Shown here: positions 35,697-46,354 of the stretch, one piece after another
Position numbering within the stretch: position 1 is the first letter of the stretch
How the letters are laid out: every line of letters starts with the position of its first letter
Origin: Dokdonella_A sp046347015
GTDB lineage: Bacteria; Pseudomonadota; Gammaproteobacteria; Xanthomonadales; Rhodanobacteraceae
Length of the DNA: 64,000 bases
Direction of reading: 5' to 3'
Assembly: GCA_046347015.1 (NCBI GenBank)
Contig: JAXMHA010000003.1
Span: 124,001-188,000 of the forward strand
Position numbers and translations under genes: made by a program
The notes under the pieces: model-generated
Databases searched by the model: none
What the model was told of the DNA's origin: nothing
Seen by the model: the letters and a program-made list of their open reading frames with translations, nothing else

Positions 35697-36182
35697 TCAA
35701 TCATCGGCATCGACGATTTCGGCGTGCGTGACGGTTCGTACTGTGGCGGCAGGAAAGCCGCGGCGCAAGAGGAACGCGGCGCGCTTGCCGCGCTCGGTGG
35801 GGTCGCTGGCCGGCCGCTGGCCAAAGCGCTTGCGGAGCTGACGCCGGGCCAGCAGGGTCCAGTCCGCGTCGAGCGCATCGATCTGCTCGCGAATCAACGC
35901 ATCGGCGAGTCCATGGGTCTTGAGTTCGGCACGGATGCGGGCCGGCCCGTAACCCTGAGCGACGCGCGTCCGCGCAATCACGCCACCGAAGCGTTCGTCA
36001 CTCTGGAAGCCGGCGCGCTGCAGGCGCTGTACCGCCACGCCGGATTCCGCGTCGTCATGCCCAGAACGGGCCAGCTTCCCGCGCAGTTCGCGTTGCGAAT
36101 GCTCGCGGCGCGACAGCAGCTTTACGCCGCGGTCATAGGCACTGCCGGCATCCTTGCCGGCACCCGGTCGCCGGCCCCTCAT
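35697..36182 (-). CDS. recX: RecA regulator RecX
   Basis: 161 residues, helical and basic, with the RecX three-helix repeats: SAYDRGVKLLSRREHSQREL, GYGPARIRAELKTHGL and AAFLLRRGFPAATVRTV. RecX caps RecA filaments and limits their extension. It starts 11 bp after recA and is surely co-transcribed. Confidence 0.93.
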   Translation of the reverse strand: MRGRRPGAGKDAGSAYDRGVKLLSRREHSQRELRGKLARSGHDDAESGVAVQRLQRAGFQSDERFGGVIARTRVAQGYGPARIRAELKTHGLADALIREQIDALDADWTLLARRQLRKRFGQRPASDPTERGKRAAFLLRRGFPAATVRTVTHAEIVDADD

Positions 36183-36193
36183 CGCGCGACGAC

Positions 36194-37234
<1,041 letters not shown>

Positions 37235-37370
37235 CGTGGATATCCTCTCGGACCTGATTGCCGTAGTTGCCGTGGCCAGCATGCCGTTGGACCGTCTCAG
37301 CGGCTGAGAAGCCGGCACCGTGCCGTCATTATCCCACGCGGCGCCGCGCGCGCGATCCGCAAACGCCGCC

Positions 37371-37886
37371 TCAGCGTGTAAGAATCTCGCGCACGCCGTC
37401 GAGCGCACGGGCGACCGTCTGCCGGCGTACCGCATCGCGATCGCCCTCGAAACGGAACAGCTCCGCGCGGGCATAGCCACCACGCCGTTTCCACGCGATC
37501 CACACCGTACCGACGGGCTTGTCCGGCGTCCCGCCGGTCGGTCCGGCGATGCCGGTAACCGCGACGGCAACCGTCGCCCCGTAGCGCGCCAGCGCGCCGG
37601 AAACCATTTCCACGGCGGTCTCCTGGCTCACCGCACCGGTGCGCTCCAGCGTCTTCGGCTGCACGCCGAGCAGGGATTCCTTGGCTTCGTAGCTGTACGC
37701 GACAATGCCGCACTCGAGCCACGCCGAACTGCCCGGGATGTCGGTCAACAGCTTCGCGATCCAGCCGCCCGTGCACGATTCGGCGGTGACCAGGGTCTGG
37801 CCATGCGTCGACAGGCACTCGGCCACGGCGTGGGCCAGCGCGCACAGCCGGTCGTCACCGGGGATCGTGGCCTGCTGCTCACTCAT
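37371..37886 (-). CDS. pncC: CinA C-terminal family nicotinamide-nucleotide amidase
   Basis: 171 residues from ATG 37886: TLVTAESCTGGWIAKLLTDIPGSSAWLECGIVAYS is the PncC/CinA-C active-site region, followed by ETAVEMVSGALARYGATVAVAVTGIAGPTGGTPDKPVGTVWIAW. It deamidates NMN to NaMN in the pyridine nucleotide cycle. The stand-alone single-domain form upstream of recA is the usual arrangement. It overlaps the upstream channel gene by 8 bp. Confidence 0.92.
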   Translation of the reverse strand: MSEQQATIPGDDRLCALAHAVAECLSTHGQTLVTAESCTGGWIAKLLTDIPGSSAWLECGIVAYSYEAKESLLGVQPKTLERTGAVSQETAVEMVSGALARYGATVAVAVTGIAGPTGGTPDKPVGTVWIAWKRRGGYARAELFRFEGDRDAVRRQTVARALDGVREILTR

Positions 37887-39696
37887 GGCGGGTTCCGGTG
37901 CGGCTGCCACCACCGCGGAAAAAGCGCTCGCGCACGCGCTCCTCGTGGTGGTAGTGCGTGTAGGGCTTGAGCAGGTCGTAACGCGTGACCATGCCGAGCA
38001 GCTTGCGGCTCGCGTGCTCGACGACCGGCACGCGTTCCAGGTGTTCGACCGCCGCGCGCACGGCAATGCTGCGACAGCTCTCGTTCGGGAACGCGACCAC
38101 CGGATCCTTGCCCAGCACGTCGCCGAGCCGCGCGCTGCCGGATGGATCCTCCCCCAGCAGGCGCTGCACGATCCGCCGGTCGACGACGTTGACCAGCACG
38201 CCCTCGGCGTCCACCACCGGGAAGGCGCGGTACTGCTGGTCAGGACCGAAATAGCGGTCCGCCAGTTCCCGGACGGTGAGGTTCACCGGCACGGTCATCA
38301 TCGCGGTCGTCATCACCTCGCGCACCGCGGTGTGTTCGAGGCGATCGACGGAATACTCGCGGAACAGGTCGAAGCCGCGGCGCGCGATCTTCTCGGTCAG
38401 GATCGAGCGCTTCATCAGGAACACGCTGACGCCATAAGCCGCGATGCAGGCCACCAGCAAGGCCGGCAGCGCGCTGGCGTTGTGGGTGAGCTCGAGTGCG
38501 AACAGGATCGCGGTGAACGGCATCCGCATCATCCCGGCCAGGATCGCGCACATCCCGAGCAGCGGCCACAACAGTGGATTGCCGGGAAAGACCATGGCCT
38601 CCAAGCCGCCGAGGCCCGCGCCGAGCGACAGCAATGGCGCGAGGACGCCGCCGGACGTGCCCGAGCCGAGGTAAATGATCCACATCAGCGACTTGACGAT
38701 CATGAACACGACGATCGCCAAGCCGACGATGCGACCATTCAGCAGGTCGCCGATCACGTCGTAGCCGACACCGAGCGCCTGTGGTTCGAACAGGCCGCCA
38801 ATGCTGACGGCCACCGCGCCGATTGCCGGCCACCACATCCAGTGCACGGGCAACTTGTGGAACGTGTCCTCGACCCGGTACACCAGCGCCGTGATCGCGG
38901 TGGCGAACAAGCCGGCCAGCACGCCGCACAGTGCCGCCAGCGCCATGTCGTCGAGGTCGATCAGGAACTGCGCGTCGAGCGGGAACAGCGGGCCGGGGCC
39001 GATCAGGTACGGGCGCAGCGCGGCGGCGACGAAACTCGCGATGGCCACCGGAATCGTGCTGCGCGGGCGCAACTCGAACAGCAGCAGTTCGACCGCCAGC
39101 AACGTTGCCGCGATCGGCGTACCGAAGGTCGCGGCCATGCCCGCACAGGCACCGGCAACCAACAGCGTCCTGCGTTCTATCGACGTGAGATAGAAGACCT
39201 GGCCGATCAGCGAGCCGACCGCGCCGCCGGTCATGATGATCGGGCCCTCCGCGCCGAACGGCCCCCCGGTGCCGATCGCGATGGCGGAAGACAGCGGCTT
39301 CAGGATCGCGACCTTGGCCAGCATCTGGCTCTTGCGGAACAGGATCGCTTCCAGCGCCTCCGGGATGCCGTGGCCGCGGATGCGATCGGTGCCGTAGCGC
39401 GCCATCAGGCCGATGATCAGCCCGCCGACGATTGGCGCGATGACGATCGCCCACTTCGAGGTGGTCATCGCCGGCGAGGTGAACTCGAAGGACAGCCGCT
39501 GCAGGAAGGCGACGTTGGTGACGAAGCCGATCATCCGGTACAGCAGCCACGCGACCAGCGCGCCGGCCACGCCGATGAACACGGCCATGAACGACATCTT
39601 GAGGATGCTGACGCTCGGCCGGAAGTCGCTTTGGCTGAGCGTGTCGCGCTTCCAGTTCGCGTAGATGCGGCGCGCCAGTTCGCCGATGCGGCTCAT
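37879..39696 (-). CDS. CLC-family chloride channel/transporter with CBS domains
   Basis: 605 residues. The membrane part (~1-430) contains the selectivity motifs GTGGPFGAEGP (the gating Glu is present; the usual Arg is Ala) and GSGTSGGVLAPLL. The C-terminus carries a CBS pair (about residues 455-510 starting VREVMTTAMMTVPV, and about 525-580 starting LGDVLGKDPVVAFP) that may bind adenine nucleotides. A channel versus proton-exchanger mechanism cannot be settled here. It is followed by pncC-recA. Confidence 0.92.
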   Translation of the reverse strand: MSRIGELARRIYANWKRDTLSQSDFRPSVSILKMSFMAVFIGVAGALVAWLLYRMIGFVTNVAFLQRLSFEFTSPAMTTSKWAIVIAPIVGGLIIGLMARYGTDRIRGHGIPEALEAILFRKSQMLAKVAILKPLSSAIAIGTGGPFGAEGPIIMTGGAVGSLIGQVFYLTSIERRTLLVAGACAGMAATFGTPIAATLLAVELLLFELRPRSTIPVAIASFVAAALRPYLIGPGPLFPLDAQFLIDLDDMALAALCGVLAGLFATAITALVYRVEDTFHKLPVHWMWWPAIGAVAVSIGGLFEPQALGVGYDVIGDLLNGRIVGLAIVVFMIVKSLMWIIYLGSGTSGGVLAPLLSLGAGLGGLEAMVFPGNPLLWPLLGMCAILAGMMRMPFTAILFALELTHNASALPALLVACIAAYGVSVFLMKRSILTEKIARRGFDLFREYSVDRLEHTAVREVMTTAMMTVPVNLTVRELADRYFGPDQQYRAFPVVDAEGVLVNVVDRRIVQRLLGEDPSGSARLGDVLGKDPVVAFPNESCRSIAVRAAVEHLERVPVVEHASRKLLGMVTRYDLLKPYTHYHHEERVRERFFRGGGSRTGTRHE

Positions 39697-39908
39697 GGGC
39701 TGCCGGTTCCGGAAGCGCGGCTGTCATGCCTGGCGGGGTGGCGCATTTGCGGATAGTACCGGCAATCGCCACGTGCCGAAGGAAGGCGGGCGCACGGGCA
39801 CGCCCCGCCGGCTCGCACCCCGGACACGTCCGTTGCGGTCTTGCCCGACCCGTGGCCGGCGTCAAGCGTCGCGACGGCCGCATCACCGCCGCACCCTGCG
39901 GTCTACGG

Positions 39909-41306
39909 TCACAACACCGGATCGAACAGGCGCGCGACATGCATCAGCACGCGCCGCCGCAGTGGCGCATCCCGGTACTCACTCAAGTCGACTTCCCGCG
40001 ACTGCGCGAAGTCGGCGGCCAGCATCGCCGCAACGTCCTGCGCGAACGCACGGTCGACGTTCAGCGCCCCGATCTCGAAATTCAGCCGCAACGAGCGGCT
40101 GTCGAAGTTCATGCTGCCGACCGCCGCGATGTCGTCATCGACCAGCAGGACCTTCTGGTGCATGAAGCCGGGCTGATAGCGGAATGCCCGAATGCCCGCG
40201 CCGATCGCATCGTGGGCATGCAGCGTCGACGACAGGAACACGACCCGGTGGTCGGGGCGCGCCGGCAGCAGCACGCGCACGTCCACGCCGCGGAACACCG
40301 CCAGCCGCAGCGCCGATGCAACGGAATTGTCGGGTACGAAGTACGGGGTCGTCAGCCAGACACGGCGTTGTGCGGCCCCGATGACCGCGACGAAGTAGAG
40401 TGAACAGGTTTCCTGCCGATCGGCCGGGCCGGTCGCGACGATGAGGGTTGCCGCGGTGCCGTCTCCGGCAGGCGGCGGCGACGACGGCGGATCGACCCCG
40501 GTTACCCAGCGCCAGTCCTCTGCAAACGAGTGCTGCAGGTCGGCCACCGCGGGTCCCTCGATCGCAAGGTGCGTATCGCGCCAGGGTGACAGCGGCAGCT
40601 TCCGGCCGAGATACTCGTCGCCGACGTTGTGGCCGCCGACGAACCCGATCCGGCCGTCGACGACGACGACCTTGCGGTGGTTGCGGAAGTTGACCTGCAG
40701 CCGGTTGACCCAGCCACGCGTCACGAATGGGTGGATCGCGACGCCCGCTTCCCGCAATGCATCGACGTAGTGGCGCGGCAGGTCGTGGCTGCCGATGCCG
40801 TCGTACAGCACGCACACCGCGACGCCGGCCGCCGCGCGCTCGGTGAGCGCCCGTGCCAGTTGCCGTCCGATGGCGTCGTCGTGGATCACGAAGAATTGCA
40901 CGAGCACGAAGTGTTTGGCCGTGGCAATCGCGTCGAAAATCGCCGCAAACGTGGCTTCGCCATTCACCAGCAGCCGCAGCCGCTGGCCGTGGCGGAACGT
41001 CGTGTCCAGCATCCCGGTGACCGCGGCGAGCCGGCTGCCGGCGGAGTCGGTCGGGGCCGCGGCCGCTCCGGCGCCAACGGGCGGCTGCCTGCTTCGATGC
41101 AACTCGATGTAGCCCGCGAAATGGCTGCGTCCGAGAAACAGGTACGGGACCAGCGTCACGTAAGGCAGCAACACGAGCCCGAGGACCCAGGCCACCGCGC
41201 CAGGCGCGGTGCGCGTGCGCATCAGCGCGTGCAGCGCCGCGGCGATCCCGGCGAGATGCAACGTCAACGCGGCAATGGCGAGCAGGCTCGTCGGCATGTG
41301 ATCCAT
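39909..41306 (-). CDS. Cardiolipin-synthase-like phospholipase D enzyme
   Basis: 465 residues from ATG 41306 with two N-terminal membrane helices (~6-27, ~34-57) ending FLGRSHF. Two HKD motifs are intact: HRKVVVVDGRIGFVGGHN (~residue 215) and MHQKVLLVDDDIAAVGSMNFD (~395). This is the bacterial ClsA/ClsB plan that condenses phosphatidylglycerol to cardiolipin at the inner membrane. Which Cls type is unclear. A longer open frame to 41891 lies over the cupin gene and is rejected. Confidence 0.9.
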   Translation of the reverse strand: MDHMPTSLLAIAALTLHLAGIAAALHALMRTRTAPGAVAWVLGLVLLPYVTLVPYLFLGRSHFAGYIELHRSRQPPVGAGAAAAPTDSAGSRLAAVTGMLDTTFRHGQRLRLLVNGEATFAAIFDAIATAKHFVLVQFFVIHDDAIGRQLARALTERAAAGVAVCVLYDGIGSHDLPRHYVDALREAGVAIHPFVTRGWVNRLQVNFRNHRKVVVVDGRIGFVGGHNVGDEYLGRKLPLSPWRDTHLAIEGPAVADLQHSFAEDWRWVTGVDPPSSPPPAGDGTAATLIVATGPADRQETCSLYFVAVIGAAQRRVWLTTPYFVPDNSVASALRLAVFRGVDVRVLLPARPDHRVVFLSSTLHAHDAIGAGIRAFRYQPGFMHQKVLLVDDDIAAVGSMNFDSRSLRLNFEIGALNVDRAFAQDVAAMLAADFAQSREVDLSEYRDAPLRRRVLMHVARLFDPVL

Positions 41307-41424
41307 GTTCGCGGATGACGCCCCGCCTGTCACGACCGGCGTCGGCCGGCGCCAACGAGCCGGCAAGGAGCACGGCGTTGGGCGTAGGCTGTGTTCAATC
41401 CGTCCATGCGAGGGAATCCTGACG

Positions 41425-41823
41425 ATGCCAATCCAACGCAACGGCTCGCACCCGATCCGCACCGGGCCGGCCGAACATTTCACCGGCGACGTACGCGTCG
41501 AAGCGCTGTTCGTGTCGCCGGGTCCGGCCCGCGTCAACGGCGCCAGCGTCACCTTCGCGCCGGGCGCGCGTTCGGCCTGGCACACGCACCCGCGCGGCCA
41601 GACCCTGGTCGTCACGGCGGGACTCGGCTGGCATCGGTGCGAAGGCGAGCCCAAAAAGGAAATCCGCCCGGGCGACGTCATCACCTGCGAGCCTGGCAAG
41701 CGGCACTGGCACGGCGCCACCGCCACCACGGCGATGACCCACATCTCCATTGTCGAACCCGATGCCGATGGCAAGGTCATCACGTGGATGGCCAAGGTCA
41801 CCGACGAGGAATACCTTGCCTGA
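41425..41823 (+). CDS. Small cupin-domain protein
   Basis: 132 residues: VTFAPGARSAWHTHPRGQTLVVTAGLG carries the first cupin motif with the HxH metal ligands, and RPGDVITCEPGKRHWHGA the second, with its His. Single-domain RmlC-fold cupins of this type are often carboxymuconolactone-decarboxylase-associated or quercetinase-like. The substrate is unknown. Start ATG 41425 gives the family's short N-terminus. Divergent from the cardiolipin-synthase-like gene. Confidence 0.8.
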   Translation: MPIQRNGSHPIRTGPAEHFTGDVRVEALFVSPGPARVNGASVTFAPGARSAWHTHPRGQTLVVTAGLGWHRCEGEPKKEIRPGDVITCEPGKRHWHGATATTAMTHISIVEPDADGKVITWMAKVTDEEYLA

Positions 41824-41910
41824 CCCGGTAATCGGCGCGGACGTCCGCCCGTTCGTCGTCCCCATGCGAAACTGCCGCACACGGATCGCACCTCACGCCT
41901 TCCCTTCCCG

Positions 41911-44571
41911 ATGAATCATCCGCCCGACCTCGCCCGGCACACCCCGCTGATGCGCCAGTACCTCGCCGCGAAGGCGGAGTATCCGGGCACGCTGTTGTTC
42001 TTCCGGATGGGCGACTTCTACGAGTTGTTCTACGACGACGCACGCAAGGCGGCGCGGCTGCTCGACATCACGCTGACGCAACGCGGTGAGTCGGCCGGCG
42101 CGCCGATTCCGATGGCGGGCGTGCCGTTCCACGCCGTCGAGTCGTACCTCGCGAAGCTGGTGCGCGCGGGTGAATCGGTTGCGATCTGCGAGCAGATCGG
42201 CGACCCGGACGGCAAGGGTCCGATGGAGCGCAAGGTCGTGCGCGTCGTCACGCCCGGCACGCTGACCGACGACGCCCTGTTGCCGGAACGCCGCGACAAC
42301 CTGCTGCTGGCGATCGCGGCCGGTCCGGCTGGCTTCGGACTCGCGTGGGTCGACCTTGCCGGCGGGCGCTTCCTGCTGTCGGAAGTCGCCGACGCGGACG
42401 CCCTCGCGGCCGAGCTTGCGCGCCTGCAGCCCGCGGAAACCCTGATCGCGGAAGACGCGGCGTGGCCCGAGGCCGTGGTCGCGCGATCCGGCGTGCGCAA
42501 GCGGCCGCCGTGGCATTTCGATGCGGCCACCGCGCGTCGCGAGCTCGCGAGGTTTTTCGATACGCGCGACCTGTCCGGATTCGGCGTCGACGGCGTGCCG
42601 CTTGCGGTCGCGGCGGCGGGCTGCCTGCTCGGTTACCTGCAGGAGACGCAAAAGGCCGCGCTGCCCCACCTGTGCGGCCTCGCGGTCGAAGCCGCCGACG
42701 AGGCCATCACGCTGGATGCGACGACGCGCCGCAACCTCGAACTCGACACGCACCCGAGCGGCGACCTCCGCTTCGCGCTGCTCGGCGTGCTCGATGCGAC
42801 GGTCACGCCCATGGGCGCGCGCGCGCTGCGGCGATCGCTGCACCGCCCGCTGCGGGACCACGCACTCCTGCGCTTGCGCCACCGGGCGATCGCGGAGTTG
42901 CTCGGGTCACGTGTCCACGATGCCGTGCGCGACGCATTGCGCGCGATCGGCGACCTCGAACGCATCCTCGCACGGGTGGCATTGCGTTCGGCGCGGCCGC
43001 GCGACCTCGCCACGCTGCGGGACGGGCTGGCTGCCGCTCCGGGTATCCATGCACTGATCCACGATCGCGGGAACCGTGGCGCCGGCATCCCTGTCGACGC
43101 CGGACCGGATGGCCCTACCCTGCTGGATCGCCTGGCCGAATGCCTTGGCGAGCATGCCGGCACCGTCGCGCTGCTGGCCAGCGCGATCGTCGAACGCCCA
43201 CCCCCGCAGTTGCGCGACGGCGGCGTGATCGCGGCGGGCTACGATGCCGACCTCGACGAGTTGCGCAACCTGTCGACCAACGCCGACCAGTTCCTGCTCG
43301 ACTTCGAGCAGCGCGAGCGCGCCGCGACCGGGATTCCGACGCTGAAGGTGGCCTACAACCGCGTGCACGGCTACTACATCGAGTTCGGCAAGGCGCAAGC
43401 CGGCAAGGCGCCGGCGCACTACACGCGGCGCCAGACCACCAAGAACTCCGAGCGCTACATCACCGAAGAGCTGAAGAACTTCGAGGACAAGGTGCTGTCG
43501 GCCCGCGAACGCGCATCGATGCGCGAGCGTGCCCTCTATGACGGCGTACTCGATGCGCTGGCGGAACGGCTGGCTGCGCTGAAGCAGGCGGCGGATGCAC
43601 TGGCGGAGATCGACGTGCTCGCTGCGCTCGCCGACCGCGCGCAGGCGCTCGACTGGACGTGTCCGCTGCTGGTCGACGAGCCCGGCATCGCGATCGAACG
43701 CGGCCGGCACCCGGTGATCGAGAGCGTGCGCGACGATCCCTTCGAGCCCAACGACCTCGCCCTCGACGACGCGCGCCGGATGCTGGTCATCACCGGGCCG
43801 AACATGGGCGGCAAGTCGACCTACATGCGGCAGAACGCGTTGATCGTGCTGCTGGCGCACATCGGCAGCTACGTACCGGCAGCCTCCGCGCGGATCGGCC
43901 CGGTCGACCGCATCTTCACGCGCATCGGCGCCGGCGACGACCTTGCCCGCGGGCAGTCGACCTTCATGGTGGAAATGAGCGAGACGGCGGCGATCCTGCA
44001 CAACGCGACGCCGCGGTCGCTGGTGCTGATGGACGAGGTCGGCCGTGGCACGTCGACCTACGACGGCCTGGCGCTCGCCCGCGCGGCCGCGATGCACCTC
44101 GCGACGGTCAATCGCGCATTCACGTTGTTCGCGACGCACTATTTCGAGTTGACGGAGCTCGCCGCGACGTACGACGGCATCGCCAACGTGCACCTCGACG
44201 CGGCCGAATACCACGACGCGCAGCATGGCGAGCAACTGGTGTTCCTGCACGCGGTCAAGCCCGGTCCCGCCGACCGCAGTTTCGGCTTGCAGGTCGCGGC
44301 CCTGGCCGGGTTGCCGAAATCCGTGATCACCGAGGCACGCAAGACGCTGGCGGAACTCGAACGCGGCCGGCGCGGTGATCCACCCTTCGCCACCGGCGTT
44401 CCGGGCGATGACATCCGCGACCGTCCGCAGGCGGACCTGTTCGCACCGACTCCCGATCCGCGTTACGCAGCACTGAAGCGTGGCCTCGACGCGATCGACC
44501 CGGATGCGCTCACGCCACGCGATGCGCTGGACGCGCTGTACCGGCTGAAACGGGACTTCCCGTCGTCATGA
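41911..44571 (+). CDS. mutS: DNA mismatch repair protein MutS
   Basis: 886 residues. Domain order: mismatch-binding domain I (HTPLMRQYLAAKAEYPGTLLFFRMGDFYELFYDDA, with the Phe-x-Glu motif), connector, lever and clamp, then the ABC ATPase with Walker A GPNMGGKST, the signature and Walker B LVLMDEVGRGTSTYDG, and the C-terminal KRDFPSS end. It recognises mismatches and recruits MutL. It is close to recA/csrA as in other gammaproteobacteria. Confidence 0.97.
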   Translation: MNHPPDLARHTPLMRQYLAAKAEYPGTLLFFRMGDFYELFYDDARKAARLLDITLTQRGESAGAPIPMAGVPFHAVESYLAKLVRAGESVAICEQIGDPDGKGPMERKVVRVVTPGTLTDDALLPERRDNLLLAIAAGPAGFGLAWVDLAGGRFLLSEVADADALAAELARLQPAETLIAEDAAWPEAVVARSGVRKRPPWHFDAATARRELARFFDTRDLSGFGVDGVPLAVAAAGCLLGYLQETQKAALPHLCGLAVEAADEAITLDATTRRNLELDTHPSGDLRFALLGVLDATVTPMGARALRRSLHRPLRDHALLRLRHRAIAELLGSRVHDAVRDALRAIGDLERILARVALRSARPRDLATLRDGLAAAPGIHALIHDRGNRGAGIPVDAGPDGPTLLDRLAECLGEHAGTVALLASAIVERPPPQLRDGGVIAAGYDADLDELRNLSTNADQFLLDFEQRERAATGIPTLKVAYNRVHGYYIEFGKAQAGKAPAHYTRRQTTKNSERYITEELKNFEDKVLSARERASMRERALYDGVLDALAERLAALKQAADALAEIDVLAALADRAQALDWTCPLLVDEPGIAIERGRHPVIESVRDDPFEPNDLALDDARRMLVITGPNMGGKSTYMRQNALIVLLAHIGSYVPAASARIGPVDRIFTRIGAGDDLARGQSTFMVEMSETAAILHNATPRSLVLMDEVGRGTSTYDGLALARAAAMHLATVNRAFTLFATHYFELTELAATYDGIANVHLDAAEYHDAQHGEQLVFLHAVKPGPADRSFGLQVAALAGLPKSVITEARKTLAELERGRRGDPPFATGVPGDDIRDRPQADLFAPTPDPRYAALKRGLDAIDPDALTPRDALDALYRLKRDFPSS

Positions 44572-44638
44572 AGGAGCCCCGCATGCGCAGAGTCCGTCAG
44601 CAAGCTCCGCCCCATCCATCCACACGAGGAAGCCAACC

Positions 44639-45148
44639 ATGCGCAAGCTGACCGTGATGTCGATCTCCATCCTCGCCGCAGTGTTGCCCGGCATTGCGAT
44701 GGCGAGCCACTTTGCTCCCGGCGAATGGGAGGCGACGTCGCAGATGAAGTTCACGCAGGGCGGACTCAAGATTCCGCCGGAAGTGAAGGCGATGATGGAA
44801 AAGCGGGGCATGAAGGCGCCCGGCCTCGAAGGACCGCACACTTCGAAGTACTGCCTGACGCCGGAAGACGCGGCCAGGGATGACGAGATGGCCTTCGGCG
44901 GCAGCCGGCATTGCCGGTCGACGAAGGTCACGTGGTCCGGCAACCGGTTCCACTCCGAGTTCACCTGCGATGCGGGCGGGATGGTGCAGCGGGCCGTCGT
45001 CGACGGCACCATTGCCGATGGCGGCAAGGGCTACACCGGCACGATGCACGCAGAGGGTGACAATCCCCGCATGGGCGGCCATTTCGCGATGGAGGGAAGC
45101 GCCAGCGGCAAATGGCTCGGCACGGCATGCGCGAAGGATCGGCATTGA
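44639..45148 (+). CDS. Exported DUF3617 protein
   Basis: 169 residues with a signal peptide (KLTVMSISILAAVLPGIAMA). The mature part matches the DUF3617 family: FAPGEWEATSQMKF, SKYCLTPEDAARD (with Cys), and CDAGG further on, giving an even number of cysteines likely oxidised in the periplasm. The function is unknown. It follows mutS by 67 bp and converges with the dimethylargininase gene. Confidence 0.82.
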   Translation: MRKLTVMSISILAAVLPGIAMASHFAPGEWEATSQMKFTQGGLKIPPEVKAMMEKRGMKAPGLEGPHTSKYCLTPEDAARDDEMAFGGSRHCRSTKVTWSGNRFHSEFTCDAGGMVQRAVVDGTIADGGKGYTGTMHAEGDNPRMGGHFAMEGSASGKWLGTACAKDRH

Positions 45149-45196
45149 TCGCGAAGCCGTGGGCGAATGCCCGGCCGACCGGAGCCGTTCGCGCGA

Positions 45197-45967
45197 TCAG
45201 TGCGCGTCGAACACGACGCTGCAACACGTGACGCCGCCTTCGGCCTTTTCGGTCTCGGTCATGTCGACGGCGTCCACGTCGATGCCGGCCCGGCGCAGCA
45301 GCGTGGCCGTCCGGGGATGCGCTGCGGACACGATCACGCGCTCGCCGATGCGCAGCGCGTTGGCGGCGAAAAGCTCGACGGCGTCGACGCCGATCGTCCT
45401 GCAACCGGTGAATCCCGCGGCATCGACCCAATCCGGATTCAGCAGCAGCAAGTTCGGCGCGACTTCGGTGACAGCCGTCTTCAGGTGCAGGCAGCCGTGC
45501 AGCAGAACCGATTCGACCCGGTAACCGAACGGTTCGACCAGGTGCCGCAGCGCCGCCCGCCCCGCGTCGTTGCTGCGTGACGAAGCGCCGACATACAGCA
45601 CGCGCCCGACCCGCAGCACGTCACCGCCATCCAGCGTCGCCGGCGGCTCGATCCGCGCGAGCGGGCGAAACGCCGCCAGCACCGCGGCGACGCTGTCGAC
45701 TTCGGGCCGCCGTGACGCCGCGCCGGGATTCGTGACGACCGCCAGTTCGTCGAGCACGACGGCCGTGTCCTCGACGAACACGGCGTCCGGCAGGTCCGAC
45801 GCTTCAGGCAACTGCCGGACTGTGCATCCGGCCTGCCGCAATGCGTCCTCGTACGCGGCGTGCTGCGCGCGCGCCAGGTCGATGTCGATCGGCCGGCGAG
45901 CGGCATGGGTCAGTTCACATCGGTCGATGGACCGGCTGACGGCGCGGGTGACGGCGAGACGGACGAT
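45197..45967 (-). CDS. Dimethylarginine dimethylaminohydrolase, apparent ATC start
   Basis: The guanidine-modifying fold is clear: ELTHAARRPIDIDLARAQH, ASDLPDAVFVEDTAVV, LDGGDVLRVG, LLHGCLHLKTAV (catalytic His) and the C-terminal GGVTCCSVVF (catalytic Cys). It hydrolyses methylated arginines to citrulline. Coding similarity runs upstream through AIVRLAVTRAVSRSIDR to about 45967, where an ATC codon follows GAGGG by 8 bases; an in-frame TAG lies about 36 bp further up and no ATG, GTG or TTG lies between. The first normal start (TTG 45841) would drop about 42 conserved residues. Length from ATC is 256 residues, normal for the family. Confidence 0.82.
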   Translation of the reverse strand: MVRLAVTRAVSRSIDRCELTHAARRPIDIDLARAQHAAYEDALRQAGCTVRQLPEASDLPDAVFVEDTAVVLDELAVVTNPGAASRRPEVDSVAAVLAAFRPLARIEPPATLDGGDVLRVGRVLYVGASSRSNDAGRAALRHLVEPFGYRVESVLLHGCLHLKTAVTEVAPNLLLLNPDWVDAAGFTGCRTIGVDAVELFAANALRIGERVIVSAAHPRTATLLRRAGIDVDAVDMTETEKAEGGVTCCSVVFDAH

Positions 45968-46121
45968 GGCGGGATCCCTCGAAGCGGCGCGGGAGCGAGA
46001 CTACACGATCGGCGGGGACTTCCGCCCCCATCGTGGAAAGGCTACGATCCCGCCGCGGGTGGTCCCGGCAGGTTCCACCCGCGCCTGCCACTTCCAACCT
46101 CATGCATGCGAGGAACAGACC

Positions 46122-46229
46122 ATGAGCAAGGGCCTCGACCAGAAGAAGACCGAGAAGAAGAAACCGCAGAAGTCGCTGAAGGAAAAGCGCGCCGAGAAAG
46201 CCGCGAAGAAGGCTGCCAAGGGGCACTGA
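46122..46229 (+). CDS. Very small lysine-rich protein (35 aa)
   Basis: 35 residues, about 40% lysine: MSKGLDQKKTEKKKPQK followed by SLKEKRAEKAAKKAAKGH. GAGGAA lies 6 bases before ATG 46122, an excellent ribosome site. It is probably helical and nucleic-acid- or ribosome-associated, by composition only. I recall similar short KKKP proteins in Xanthomonadales, so it is likely a real gene despite its size. Confidence 0.7.
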   Translation: MSKGLDQKKTEKKKPQKSLKEKRAEKAAKKAAKGH

Positions 46230-46354
46230 CGCCGCAGCCAGCAGCCGGCCGCCAGCTCCGCCACGGCCAGGCTGGCGGCCGGTGGCAGGATCGACTGCAG
46301 CTACATGCGCGTGATGGTGCGCCCGGGTTCGTTCCCCGTGCACGAAGCCTCGCC

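Noticed and set aside
37235..37370. Possible LexA box upstream of recA
   Set aside because: No CTGT-N8-ACAG or Xanthomonas-type TTAGTA...TACTAA palindrome is visible; the CTCAGC/GCTGAG repeat at about 37297 is more like a weak terminator.
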